Assembly (NCBI GenBank): GCA_903632075.3
Contig: CAHIKZ030005499.1
Location: 2,279,501 to 2,343,500 of the forward strand
From: Acanthosepion pharaonis
Taxonomy: Eukaryota > Mollusca > Cephalopoda > Sepiida > Sepiidae
DNA: 64,000 nucleotides
Reading direction: 5' to 3'
The notes below the pieces were generated by a model, which was not told where the DNA came from, ran no database searches, and saw only the letters and a list, made by a program, of their open reading frames with translations. A program made the translations under genes and the position numbers. Positions within the stretch are counted from its first letter, which is position 1. Each line of letters opens with the position of its first letter. Positions 44,143-55,655 of the stretch are shown here, one piece after another.

Positions 44143-44483
44143 CTCACATTGACTAAATTCTCTTAATACTAAATTATTGATTTACAAAAACTCTTCATTA
44201 TAAATGCTTGGCGTATTTTTCGCTTCCATTTATTCAAATTTAGCATAAATTTTTTACCTATCAGTAGGAGTTTATGAAAACAAGAAAAAGTAAAACTGAT
44301 TAACGACAATGATGACTGCAGCGAGTGTTGTACGGACATATCACTGAAAGTAACTTGGCAACTCGATTGATTCATATTATTTTCATTATGAAATGAACTG
44401 CCATTTTCCATTAATAATTTCTTAACTTACTTAATTCAGACATTAAAGATTTACGAAGATTGTAAGTTTAAAATGTCGTTTCT

Positions 44484-44565
44484 CGACGAGGATGAGATTC
44501 GAACTCACGCGGGGATACCCCAATGGATTAGCAGTCCATCGCCTTAACCACTCGGCCACCTCGTC
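44484..44565 (-). tRNA. tRNA-Ser(GCU), copy 35
   Basis: Canonical 82 nt; spacing 423. Confidence 0.96.
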
Positions 44566-44909
44566 CTCACATTGACTAAATTCTCTTAATACTAAATTAT
44601 TGATTTACAAAAACTCTTCATTATAAATGCTTGGCGTATTTTTTCGCTTCCATTTATTCAAATTTAGCATAAATTTTTACCTATCAGTAGGAGTTTATGA
44701 AAACAAGAAAAAAAAGTAAAACTGATTAACGACAATGATGACTGCAGCGAGTGTTGTACGGACATATCACTGAAAGTAACTTGGCAACTCGATTGATTCA
44801 TATTATTTTCATTATGAAATGAACTGCCATTTTCCATTAATAATTTCTTAACTTACTTAATTCAGACATTAAAGATTTACGAAGATTGTAAGTTTAAAAT
44901 GTCGTTTCT

Positions 44910-44991
44910 CGACGAGGATGAGATTCGAACTCACGCGGGGATACCCCAATGGATTAGCAGTCCATCGCCTTAACCACTCGGCCACCTCGTC
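44910..44991 (-). tRNA. tRNA-Ser(GCU), copy 36
   Basis: Canonical 82 nt; spacing 426. The preceding spacer shares the rare T6/A8 variants with the spacer before copy 31. Confidence 0.96.
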
Positions 44992-45331
44992 CTCACATTG
45001 ACTAAATTCTCTTAATACTAAATTATTGATTTACAAAAACTCTTCATTATAAATGCTTGGCGTATTTTTCGCTTCCATTTATTCAAATTTAGCATAAATT
45101 TTTACCTATCAGTAGGAGTTTATGAAAACAAGAAAAAGTAAAACTGATTAACGACAATGATGACTGCAGCGAGTGTTGTACGGACATATCACTGAAAGTA
45201 ACTTGGCAACTCGATTGATTCATATTATTTTCATTATGAAATGAACTGCCATTTTCCATTAATAATTTCTTAACTTACTTAATTCAGACATTAAAGATTT
45301 ACGAAGATTGTAAGTTTAAAATGTCGTTTCT

Positions 45332-45413
45332 CGACGAGGATGAGATTCGAACTCACGCGGGGATACCCCAATGGATTAGCAGTCCATCGCCTTAACCACT
45401 CGGCCACCTCGTC
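45332..45413 (-). tRNA. tRNA-Ser(GCU), copy 37
   Basis: Canonical 82 nt; spacing 422. Confidence 0.96.
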
Positions 45414-45797
45414 CTCACATTGACTAAATTCTCTTAATACTAAATTATTGATTTACAAAAACTCTTCATTATAAATGCTTGGCGTATTTTTCGCTTCCAT
45501 TTATTCAAATTTAGCATAAATTTTTTACCTATCAGTAGGAGTTTATGAAAACAAGAAAAAGTAAAACTGATTAACGACAATGATGACTGCACGGACATAT
45601 CACGAGTGTTGTACGGACATATCATTGAAAGTAACTTGGCAACTCGATTGATTCATATTATTTTCATTATGAAATGAACTGCCATTTTCCATTAATAATT
45701 TCTTAACGAAGATTGTAAGTTTAAAATGACGTTTACTTCTTAACGATTTCAGACATTAAAGATTTACGAAGATTTAAGTTTGAAAAATGTCGTTTCT

Positions 45798-45880
45798 CGA
45801 CGAGGATGATGATTCGAACTCACGCGGGGATACCCCAATGGATTAGCAGTCCATCGCCTTAACCACTCGGCCACCTCGTC
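45798..45880 (-). pseudogene. tRNA-Ser copy 38, T-stem insertion
   Basis: 83 nt: plus strand GATGATGATTCGAAC (one extra base) turns the 3' T-stem strand from CTCAT to CATCAT. The spacer before it (45590-45790) is scrambled; spacing 466. Confidence 0.7.
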
Positions 45881-46221
45881 CTCACATTGACTAAATTCTC
45901 TTAATACTAAATTATTGATTTACAAAAACTCTTCATTATAAATGCTTGGCGTATTTTTCGCTTCCATTTATTCAAATTTAGCATAAATTTTTACCTATCA
46001 GTAGGAGTTTATGAAAACAAGAAAAGTAAAACTGATTAACGACAATGATGACTGCAGCGAGTGTTGTACGGACATATCACTGAAAGTAACTTGGCAACTC
46101 GATTGATTCATATTATTTTCATTATGAAATGAACTGCCATTTTCCATTAATAATTTCTTAATTTTTACTTAATTCAGACATTAAAGATTTACGAAGATTG
46201 TAAGTTTAAAATGTCGTTTCT

Positions 46222-46303
46222 CGACGAGGATGAGATTCGAACTCACGCGGGGATACCCCAATGGATTAGCAGTCCATCGCCTTAACCACTCGGCCACCTC
46301 GTC
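46222..46303 (-). tRNA. tRNA-Ser(GCU), copy 39
   Basis: Canonical 82 nt; spacing 424. Confidence 0.96.
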
Positions 46304-46644
46304 CTCACATTGACTAAATTCTCTTAATACTAAATTATTGATTTACAAAAACTCTTCATTATAAATGCTTGGCGTATTTTTCGCTTCCATTTATTCAAAT
46401 TTAGCATAAATTTTTTACCTATCAGTAGGAGTTTATGAAAACAAGAAAAAGTAAAACTGATTAACGACAATGATGACTGCAGCGAGTGTTGTACGGACAT
46501 ATCACTGAAAGTAACTTGGCAACTCGATTGATTCATATTATTTTCATTATGAAATGAACTGCCATTTTCCATTAATAATTTCTTAACTTACTTAATTCAG
46601 ACATTAAAGATTTACGAAGATTGTAAGTTTAAAATGTCGTTTCT

Positions 46645-46726
46645 CGACGAGGATGAGATTCGAACTCACGCGGGGATACCCCAATGGATTAGCAGTCCAT
46701 CGCCTTAACCACTCGGCCACCTCGTC
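46645..46726 (-). tRNA. tRNA-Ser(GCU), copy 40
   Basis: Canonical 82 nt; spacing 423. Confidence 0.96.
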
Positions 46727-47067
46727 CTCACATTGACTAAATTCTCTTAATACTAAATTATTGATTTACAAAAACTCTTCATTATAAATGCTTGGCGTAT
46801 TTTTCGCTTCCATTTATTCAAATTTAGCATAAATTTTTTACCTATCAGTAGGAGTTTATGAAAACAAGAAAAAGTAAAACTGATTAACGACAATGATGAC
46901 TGCAGCGAGTGTTGTACGGACATATCACTGAAAGTAACTTGGCAACTCGATTGATTCATATTATTTTCATTATGAAATGAACTGCCATTTTCCATTAATA
47001 ATTTCTTAACTTACTTAATTCAGACATTAAAGATTTACGAAGATTGTAAGTTTAAAATGTCGTTTCT

Positions 47068-47149
47068 CGACGAGGATGAGATTCGAACTCACGCGGGGAT
47101 ACCCCAATGGATTAGCAGTCCATCGCCTTAACCACTCGGCCACCTCGTC
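47068..47149 (-). tRNA. tRNA-Ser(GCU), copy 41
   Basis: Canonical 82 nt; spacing 423. Confidence 0.96.
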
Positions 47150-47514
47150 CTCACATTGACTAAATTCTCTTAATACTAAATTATTGATTTACAAAAACTC
47201 TTCATTATAAATGCTTGGCGTATTTTTCGCTTCCATGCTTGGCGTATTTTTCCTTCCATATTATTCAAATTTAGCATAAATTTTTTACCTATCAGTAGGA
47301 GTTTATGAAAACAAGAAAAAGTAAAACTGATTAACGACAATGATGACTGCAGCGAGTGTTGTACGGACATATCACTGAAAGTAACTTGGCAACTCGATTG
47401 ATTCATATTATTTTCATTATGAAATGAACTGCCATTTTCCATTAATAATTTCTTAACTTACTTAATTCAGACATTAAAGATTTACGAAGATTGTAAGTTT
47501 AAAATGTCGTTTCT

Positions 47515-47594
47515 CGACGAGGATGAGATTCGAACTTTCCGGGATACCCCAATGGATTAGCAGTCCATCGCCTTAACCACTCGGCCACCTCGTC
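47515..47594 (-). pseudogene. tRNA-Ser copy 42, T-arm damaged
   Basis: 80 nt: plus strand CGAACTTTCCGGGATA replaces CGAACTCACGCGGGGATA, destroying the 5' T-stem strand and shortening the variable arm. The preceding spacer holds a 24-bp insertion (47237-47260); spacing 447. Confidence 0.85.
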
Positions 47595-47927
47595 CTCACA
47601 TTGACTAAATTCTCTTAATACTAAATTATTGATTTACAAAAACTCTTCATTATAAATGCTTGGCGTAGCTTCCATTTATTCAAATTTAGCATAAATTTTT
47701 TTCTATCAGTAGGAGTTTATGAAAACAAGAAAAGTAAAACTGATTAACGACAATGATGACTGCAGCGAGTGTTGTACGGACATATCACTGAAAGTAACTT
47801 GGCAACTCGATTGATTCATATTATTTTCATTATGAAATGAACTGCCATTTTCCATTAATAATTTCTTAACTTACTTAATTCAGACATTAAAGATTTACGA
47901 AGATTGTAAGTTTAAAATGTCGTTTCT

Positions 47928-48008
47928 CGACGAGGATGAGATTCGAACTCACCGGGGATACCCCAATGGATTAGCAGCCATCGCCTTAACCACTCGGGCC
48001 ACCTCGTC
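47928..48008 (-). pseudogene. tRNA-Ser copy 43, three indels
   Basis: 81 nt: one base is lost before the T stem, one lost in the anticodon stem (AGCAGCCATC), and one gained in the D stem region (CTCGGGCC). Confidence 0.8.
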
Positions 48009-48348
48009 CTCACATTGACTAAATTCTCTTAATACTAAATTATTGATTTACAAAAACTCTTCATTATAAATGCTTGGCGTATTTTTCGCTTCCATTTATT
48101 CAAATTTAGCATAAATTTTTACCTATCAGTAGGAGTTTATGAAAACAAGAAAAAGTAAAACTGATTAACGACAATGATGACTGCAGCGAGTGTTGTACGG
48201 ACATATCACTGAAAGTAACTTGGCAACTCGATTGATTCATATTATTTTCATTATGAAATGAACTGCCATTTTCCATTAATAATTTCTTAACTTACTTAAT
48301 TCAGACATTAAAGATTTACGAAGATTGTAAGTTTAAAATGTCGTTTCT

Positions 48349-48430
48349 CGACGAGGATGAGATTCGAACTCACGCGGGGATACCCCAATGGATTAGCAGT
48401 CCATCGCCTTAACCACTCGGCCACCTCGTC
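48349..48430 (-). tRNA. tRNA-Ser(GCU), copy 44
   Basis: Canonical 82 nt; spacing 421. Confidence 0.96.
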
Positions 48431-48772
48431 CTCACATTGACTAAATTCTCTTAATACTAAATTATTGATTTACAAAAACTCTTCATTATAAATGCTTGGC
48501 GTATTTTTCGCTTCCATTTATTCAAATTTAGCATAAATTTTTTACCTATCAGTAGGAGTTTATGAAAACAAGAAAAAGTAAAACTGATTAACGACAATGA
48601 TGACTGCAGCGAGTGTTGTACGGACATATCACTGAAAGTAACTTGGCAACTCGATTGATTTCATATTATTTTCATTATGAAATGAACTGCCATTTTCCAT
48701 TAATAATTTCTTAACTTACTTAATTCAGACATTAAAGATTTACGAAGATTGTAAGTTTAAAATGTCGTTTCT

Positions 48773-48854
48773 CGACGAGGATGAGATTCGAACTCACGCG
48801 GGGATACCCCAATGGATTAGCAGTCCATCGCCTTAACCACTCGGCCACCTCGTC
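48773..48854 (-). tRNA. tRNA-Ser(GCU), copy 45
   Basis: Canonical 82 nt; spacing 424. Confidence 0.96.
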
Positions 48855-49196
48855 CTCACATTGACTAAATTCTCTTAATACTAAATTATTGATTTACAAA
48901 AACTCTTCATTATAAATGCTTGGCGTATTTTTTCGCTTCCATTTATTCAAATTTAGCATAAATTTTTTACCTATCAGTAGGAGTTTATGAAAACAAGAAA
49001 AAGTAAAACTGATTAACGACAATGATGACTGCAGCGAGTGTTGTACGGACATATCACTGAAAGTAACTTGGCAACTCGATTGATTCATATTATTTTCATT
49101 ATGAAATGAACTGCCATTTTCCATTAATAATTTCTTAACTTACTTAATTCAGACATTAAAGATTTACGAAGATTGTAAGTTTAAAATGTCGTTTCT

Positions 49197-49278
49197 CGAC
49201 GAGGATGAGATTCGAACTCACGCGGGGATACCCCAATGGATTAGCAGTCCATCGCCTTAACCACTCGGCCACCTCGTC
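49197..49278 (-). tRNA. tRNA-Ser(GCU), copy 46
   Basis: Canonical 82 nt; spacing 424. Confidence 0.96.
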
Positions 49279-49618
49279 CTCACATTGACTAAATTCTCTT
49301 AATACTAAATTATTGATTTACAAAAACTCTTCATTATAAATGCTTGGCGTATTTTTCGCTTCCATTTATTCAAATTTAGCATAAATTTTTACCTATCAGT
49401 AGGAGTTTATGAAAACAAGAAAAAGTAAAACTGATTAACGACAATGATGACTGCAGCGAGTGTTGTACGGACATATCACTGAAAGTAACTTGGCAACTCG
49501 ATTGATTCATATTATTTTCATTATGAAATGAACTGCCATTTTCCATTAATAATTTCTTAACTTACTTAATTCAGACATTAAAGATTTACGAAGATTGTAA
49601 GTTTAAAATGTCGTTTCT

Positions 49619-49700
49619 CGACGAGGATGAGATTCGAACTCACGCGGGGATACCCCAATGGATTAGCAGTCCATCGCCTTAACCACTCGGCCACCTCGTC
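49619..49700 (-). tRNA. tRNA-Ser(GCU), copy 47
   Basis: Canonical 82 nt; spacing 422. Confidence 0.96.
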
Positions 49701-50041
49701 CTCACATTGACTAAATTCTCTTAATACTAAATTATTGATTTACAAAAACTCTTCATTATAAATGCTTGGCGTATTTTTCGCTTCCATTTATTCAAATTTA
49801 GCATAAATTTTTTACCTATCAGTAGGAGTTTATGAAAACAAGAAAAAGTAAAACTGATTAACGACAATGATGACTGCAGCGAGTGTTGTACGGACATATC
49901 ACTGAAAGTAACTTGGCAACTCGATTGATTCATATTATTTTCATTATGAAATGAACTGCCATTTTCCATTAATAATTTCTTAACTTACTTAATTCAGACA
50001 TTAAAGATTTACGAAGATTGTAAGTTTAAAATGTCGTTTCT

Positions 50042-50123
50042 CGACGAGGATGAGATTCGAACTCACGCGGGGATACCCCAATGGATTAGCAGTCCATCGC
50101 CTTAACCACTCGGCCACCTCGTC
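50042..50123 (-). tRNA. tRNA-Ser(GCU), copy 48
   Basis: Canonical 82 nt; spacing 423. The 5' flank (right side) is scrambled from 50127 on, so its upstream region differs from other copies. Confidence 0.95.
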
Positions 50124-50360
50124 CTCTAACATTGATTTACAAAAACTTCATTATAAAAATTCTCTTAATACTAAATTATTGATTTACAAGAAAAAAAAAC
50201 TGATTCTTCATTATAAATGCTTGATTGATTCATATTATTTTTTTGCCATTTTCCATTTATTCAAATTTAGCATAAATTTTTACCTATCATGGTAGGAGTT
50301 TATGTCCTCACATTGACTAAAAACTAAAAGATTTACAAAAACTCTTCATTATAAAAAATG
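50124..50360. repeat. Scrambled array spacer
   Basis: Spacer pieces in altered order and repeated (TTCATTATAAA three times; TTTACAAAAACT twice). Spacing between copies 48 and 49 is 526. Confidence 0.85.
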
Positions 50361-50567
50361 AAAACAAGAAAAAGTAAAACTGATTAACGACAATGATGAC
50401 TGCAGCGAGTGTTGTACGGACATATCACTGAAAGTAACTTGGCAACTCGATTGATTCATATTATTTTCATTATGAAATGAACTGCCATTTTCCATTAATA
50501 ATTTCTTAACTTACTTAATTCAGACATTAAAGATTTACGAAGATTGTAAGTTTAAAATGTCGTTTCT

Positions 50568-50649
50568 CGACGAGGATGAGATTCGAACTCACGCGGGGAT
50601 ACCCCAATGGATTAGCAGTCCATCGCCTTAACCACTCGGCCACCTCGTC
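50568..50649 (-). tRNA. tRNA-Ser(GCU), copy 49
   Basis: Canonical 82 nt. Confidence 0.96.
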
Positions 50650-50989
50650 CTCACATTGACTAAATTCTCTTAATACTAAATTATTGATTTACAAAAACTC
50701 TTCATTATAAATGCTTGGCGTATTTTTCGCTTCCATTTATTCAAATTTAGCATAAATTTTTACCTATCAGTAGGAGTTTATGAAAACAAGAAAAAGTAAA
50801 ACTGATTAACGACAATGATGACTGCAGCGACTGTTGTACGGACATATCACTGAAAGTAACTTGGCAACTCGATTGATTCATATTATTTTCATTATGAAAT
50901 GAACTGCCATTTTCCATTAATAATTTCTTAACTTACTTAATTCAGACATTAAAGATTTACGAAGATTGTAAGTTTAAAATGTCGTTTCT

Positions 50990-51071
50990 CGACGAGGATG
51001 AGATTCGAACTCACGCGGGGATACCCCAATGGATTAGCAGTCCATCGCCTTAACCACTCGGCCACCTCGTC
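50990..51071 (-). tRNA. tRNA-Ser(GCU), copy 50
   Basis: Canonical 82 nt; spacing 422. The spacer to the right (51072-51260) has small duplications; next spacing is 464. Confidence 0.95.
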
Positions 51072-51453
51072 CTCACATTAAATAAATTCTCTTAATACTA
51101 AATTATTGATTTAGTAAAAAAAACTCTTCATTATAAATGCTTGGCGTATTTTTTTTCGCTTCCATTTATTCAAATTTAGCATAAAGTTTTTTTACCTATC
51201 AGTATTTAGCATAAATTTTTTACCTATCAGTATGGAGTTTATGAAAACAAAAAAAAAAAGTAAAACTGATTAACGACAATGATGACTGCAGCGAGTGTTG
51301 TACGGACATATCACTGAAAGTAACTTGGCAACTCGATTGATTCATATTATTTTCATTATGAAATGAACTGCCATTTTCCATTAATAATTTCTTAACTTAC
51401 TTAATTCAGACATTAAAGATTTACGAAGATTGTAAGTTTAAAATGTCGTTTCT

Positions 51454-51535
51454 CGACGAGGATGAGATTCGAACTCACGCGGGGATACCCCAATGGATTA
51501 GCAGTCCATCGCCTTAACCACTCGGCCACCTCGTC
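51454..51535 (-). tRNA. tRNA-Ser(GCU), copy 51
   Basis: Canonical 82 nt. Confidence 0.96.
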
Positions 51536-51960
51536 CTCACATTGACTAAATTCTCTTAATACTAAATTATTGATTTACAAAAACTCTTCATTATAAATGC
51601 TTGGCGTATTTTTCGCTTCCATTTATTCAAATTTAGCATAAATTTTTTACCTATCAGTAGGAGTTTATGAAAACAAGAAAAAGTAAAACTGATTAACGAC
51701 AATGATGACTGCAGCGAGTGTTGTACGGACATATCACTGAAAGTAACTTGGCAACTCGATTGATTCATATTATTTTCATTATGAAATGAACTGCCATTTT
51801 CCATTAATAATTTCTTAACTGATTAACGACAACTTAATTCAGACATTAAAGATTTATTTTCATTATGAAATGAACTGCCATTTTCCATTAATAATTTCTT
51901 AACTTACTTAATTCAGACATTAAAGATTTACGAAGATTGTAAGTTTAAAATGTCGTTTCT

Positions 51961-52042
51961 CGACGAGGATGAGATTCGAACTCACGCGGGGATACCCCAA
52001 TGGATTAGCAGTCCATCGCCTTAACCACTCGGCCACCTCGTC
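51961..52042 (-). tRNA. tRNA-Ser(GCU), copy 52
   Basis: Canonical 82 nt; spacing 507 because about 84 bp of spacer (ATTTTCATTATGAAATGAAC... to ...GACATTAAAGATTTA) is duplicated at 51772-51930. Confidence 0.96.
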
Positions 52043-52383
52043 CTCACATTGACTAAATTCTCTTAATACTAAATTATTGATTTACAAAAACTCTTCATTA
52101 TAAATGCTTGGCGTATTTTTCGCTTCCATTTATTCAAATTTAGCATAAATTTTTTACCTATCAGTAGGAGTTTATGAAAACAAGAAAAAGTAAAACTGAT
52201 TAACGACAATGATGACTGCAGCGAGTGTTGTACGGACATATCACTGAAAGTAACTTGGCAACTCGATTGATTCATATTATTTTCATTATGAAATGAACTG
52301 CCATTTTCCATTAATAATTTCTTAACTTACTTAATTCAGACATTAAAGATTTACGAAGATTGTAAGTTTAAAATGTCGTTTCT

Positions 52384-52467
52384 CGACGAGGATGAGATTC
52401 GAACTCACGCAGGGGGATACCCCAATGGATTAGCAGTCCATCGCCTTAACCACTCGGCCACCTCGTC
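52384..52467 (-). tRNA. tRNA-Ser(GCU), copy 53, +2 in variable arm
   Basis: 84 nt: plus strand CACGCAGGGGGATA has two extra bases beside the variable arm. Core stems unchanged. Confidence 0.8.
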
Positions 52468-52807
52468 CTCACATTGACTAAATTCTCTTAATACTAAATT
52501 ATTGATTTACAAAAACTCTTCATTATAAATGCTTGGCGTATTTTTCGCTTCCATTTATTCAAATTTAGCATAAATTTTTACCTATCAGTAGGAGTTTATG
52601 AAAACAAGAAAAAGTAAAACTGATTAACGACAATGATGACTGCAGCGAGTGTTGTACGGACATATCACTGAAAGTAACTTGGCAACTCGATTGATTCATA
52701 TTATTTTCATTATGAAATGAACTGCCATTTTCCATTAATAATTTCTTAACTTACTTAATTCAGACATTAAAGATTTACGAAGATTGTAAGTTTAAAATGT
52801 CGTTTCT

Positions 52808-52890
52808 CGACGAGGATGAGATTCGAACTCACGCGGGGATACCCCAATGGATTAGCAGTCCATCGATTTTAACCACTCGGCCACCTCGTC
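52808..52890 (-). pseudogene. tRNA-Ser copy 54, D-stem lost
   Basis: 83 nt: plus strand CATCGATTTTAACC replaces CATCGCCTTAACC, so the GGC that pairs with GCC in the D stem is gone. Confidence 0.75.
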
Positions 52891-53235
52891 CTCACATTGA
52901 CTAAATTCTCTTAATACTAAATTATTGATTTACTGAAAAAACTCTTCATTATAAATGCTTGGCGTATTTTTCGCTTCCATTTATTCAAATTTAGCATAAA
53001 TTTTTTACCTATCAGTAGGAGTTTATGAAAACAAGAAAAAGTAAAACTGATTAACGACAATGATGACTGCAGCGAGATGTTGTACGGACATATCACTGAA
53101 AGTAACTTGGCAACTCGATTGATTCATATTATTTTCATTATGAAATGAACTGCCATTTTCCATTAATAATTTCTTAACTTACTTAATTCAGACATTAAAG
53201 ATTTACGAAGATTGTAAGTTTAAAATGTCGTTTCT

Positions 53236-53317
53236 CGACGAGGATGAGATTCGAACTCACGCGGGGATACCCCAATGGATTAGCAGTCCATCGCCTTAAC
53301 CACTCGGCCACCTCGTC
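53236..53317 (-). tRNA. tRNA-Ser(GCU), copy 55
   Basis: Canonical 82 nt. Last unit: array identity ends about 44 bp past its right edge, so its upstream flank is only partly array-like. Confidence 0.95.
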
Positions 53318-53361
53318 CTCACATTGATTCTAATTCTCTTAATACTAAATTATTGATTTAC

Positions 53362-53796
53362 CTATTGGTCTCTGCTTTTAGATGCCGATGTGTAGTTAAG
53401 ATAAAATATCGTCTTTTCGTTTCATTTATAAGGCATTATATTTTGTAAGCTTAGCTTCGTATGGCACGATGCCAAATCAATGGAAAAGGAAAGAAACAAA
53501 AAAACATTTGATTTGTTTACCGGCCATGAAAATCAGCATTCAACATCTTTGTTGTTTACTGGTTTCGAACGTCAAAATAGGAAATACGCATCTGTTTCGG
53601 TCACGAGGCAGGCTTACTTATTTATTAAGCTTATCTTACAAATTTGTTTTTTATTGATTTGATTTTACGACTTATCAACCATTTGTGAGTTATTTAAAGC
53701 TGAAACATATTTTTGGATTGTAAGAATAATTCTTTTATTTGTGCGAGTGAATCAGATTTTTGAGGATAACAATGATTTTTACAAATAGAGGTCCTA
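53362..53796. other. Right flank of the tRNA array
   Basis: No gene is recognised. Two overlapping ORFs near 53469-53662 lack domains. Confidence 0.4.
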
Positions 53797-53880
53797 CTAT
53801 TTAACCCATAGCTGGGGAGGAGATGGATTTCTGCCTTTCCCAATGATATTAGCGCGTAAGTGATTGCATTATCTTACAAG
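53797..53880 (-). mobile_element. SINE body fragment (copy 6)
   Basis: TTAACCCATAGCTGGGGAGG (plus strand) is the SINE body phrase on the minus strand. The tRNA-like head is not preserved. Confidence 0.6.
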
Positions 53881-53924
53881 GGCAGATTGGATAGGATGAA
53901 AAGGTAAGATTATGTGCTATTTAA

Positions 53925-53990
53925 TCAATACGCCATGTTCCTTCAGGATGTAAACTATTATGGCTTTCCACAGATTCCGTTTCTTCATTA
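53925..53990 (-). pseudogene. LINE tail fragment
   Basis: ACGCCATGTTCCTTCAGGAT then ATGGCTTTCCACAGATTCCG resembles the minus-strand LINE tail at about 8040-8090 (GCCCTTTCAGGACG..ATGGCTCTCCACAATTTCC). Confidence 0.5.
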
Positions 53991-55430
53991 TCCGTGAACA
54001 GGAAAAGATATTGGAATGGTTTTCCATTGCCTCCTTGATAGTTTTAAATTCAAAGTTGTCGTTTTCTTAGACGAGCGGCCATCTAAAATTAGAGAATATG
54101 ATCTACTCTGCTATTTAACCCATGACTTTTCTGATGGTAAATTACGGAAAATTCACGAGAGTGCCGCTATCAAGTTTTCTGAAAATATAAAACTGCGCTC
54201 AGACATTTTTTCATATATCTCTGTTCCTGAAAGCTAACATACATGACTAGAAAAATATTAAAAAATTAAAAGAAAACTGTTAAATCCTTAACCTAATGTT
54301 ATTTAAAACATATAACACATAAATTAATCCCAAACTAAAATAATTTAAATATCAATTTGCATAAAAAAATTTCAAGTACATCTTTTACTCATTTTCGTTA
54401 GACAATAGCAGTATAACCCGTCTTTGACCTAATCTTTCATTACTGGGAATTTTTACCGTTCAGTTGGAGCAGTTTATGTTTAAAGTCAACCCACCCGAAA
54501 ATCAATATTAGTAACAACAATTGGATACCACTGGGACACATCCCCAAATGGGGGTTTAACAATTTGAATGAGGGGTAGCTCTGAAACGGGCCGTTTTTAC
54601 TATCTCAATCTTGTTTCAGCCTCACGCACAGCAGCAGTTGAAGAGGCGTTTCTCCTCAACCATCGAGTCCCTTGATCATCATTTTCAGCCTCGCGCACAG
54701 AAGCGTTCAGGTTATGCTCTTCTGGAAAGCCGATGGCTACGTTGATCTTCGGACTCAGTGGCTCCGATTGAAGCATTCCGAGAGGCATTTTGAGACAGGC
54801 GAACTGAACATTCTAAAGACGATACGTTATCTCTTATTCGCATGGCGGACCTGGCGGACCTGGCGGCAACTGTTTTGCGACCCAGGCAAGTTCTTTTTCT
54901 TTGGTGGCATATCTTAGGCAAGTATGAATTGTGAAATGGAATGCGAAACAAGAAGAGAACGCTGTAAAAGTACAAGGATCACTAAGCTCGAATAACTTTA
55001 GGAAAAGTTGGAAAAACAAATGTTGAGTAATAAAAAAGCAAGCTTACTTATTTCTATGTTGAATGCAATGTAAAAACTAGCAGGACAATAAAAAAAAATT
55101 AAATTGGGAACGGCTATAAATGACAATGAAAGTAACACCTTAAAACTGTAGTAGTAGGCGTTATGCAACGGAAAAGGTAACGTCACTTGAGAGAGATTGA
55201 ACGCTTGGCCGAGAGAAGGGGAATGTGTAATTTGGACTCAACACCGGAACGACACCGAAACGACATCTGCTCACACACACATACAAACACACACACATAC
55301 AAAAACACACACATACAATCACATACACACACGCATTTTGAGAATTATAGATATAGATAATATTATTGTAATAATTTAAACTATTTATTTTTATTAAAGT
55401 TTTTATGAAAGATATATATCCAAGAACAGA
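53991..55430. other. Unassigned sequence, with a more GC-rich block at 54540-54900
   Basis: ORF 54016-54237 (73 aa, MVFHCLLDSFKFKVVVFLDE start) and several overlapping 60-87-aa ORFs on both strands at 54600-55019 match nothing I recognise. CA-rich repeats lie at 55270-55332. I see no splice or promoter evidence for a gene. Confidence 0.3.
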
Positions 55431-55655
55431 TAGTAAATAGTAAAACGTTGCTGAGAGTTATAACGGACAGGAAGTAGTGGAGAGCCATTGTTGCCAACAA
55501 TCTGGACTCAAAACCGACACTGAAGAATTATCTATCAAACAAAAAAATTCATCGAAATCGGATGAAAACTGGAAATGCATAAACAACATCCAATCACAAA
55601 CACATAAACACACATACATACACACATTTTGAGAATTATAGATATAGATTAAACT
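55431..55655 (+). pseudogene. LINE tail-like fragment
   Basis: GGACAGGAAGTAGTGGAGAG then CCATTGTTGCCAAC matches the LINE 3' end phrase. It is followed by CA-rich sequence and ATTTTGAGAATTATAGATAT, which also occurs at 55335-55354. Confidence 0.45.

Larger units (their letters stand above)
29940..53361 (-). repeat. Tandem array of ~423-bp units, each with a tRNA-Ser(GCU) gene
   Basis: About 23.4 kb of head-to-tail units, most 422-424 bp, holding 55 recognisable tRNA copies. Each unit is an 82-nt minus-strand tRNA plus ~340 bp of AT-rich spacer that is nearly identical between units, differing mainly in homopolymer lengths (T5/T6 before ACCTATCAG; A4-A8 before GTAAAACTG). The tRNA has a 7-bp acceptor stem GACGAGG/CCTCGTC, box A-like TGGCCGAGTGG, anticodon loop CTGCTAA (GCU, reading AGC/AGU), a long variable arm GGGG-TAT-CCCC, box B-like GAGTTCGAATC and discriminator G. 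No intron and no encoded CCA. The coding strand has TTTT about 10 nt after the 3' end, a Pol III terminator. Array sequence starts with a partial unit at about 29940 and stops at GATTTACCTATTGG near 53361. Confidence 0.97.

Noticed and set aside
30146..52311. Recurrent 71-88-aa minus-strand ORF (MENGSSFHNENN...) in the array units
   Set aside because: It lies in the tRNA spacer and repeats only because the array is homogenised. Many units break it by one-base homopolymer changes (T5 versus T6, A4-A8), and it has no domain, so there is no sign of coding constraint.
29940..53361. CRISPR-like array
   Set aside because: Whole 423-bp units are near identical, with no variable spacers and no cas genes; the repeat is a tRNA gene in an animal-like genome.
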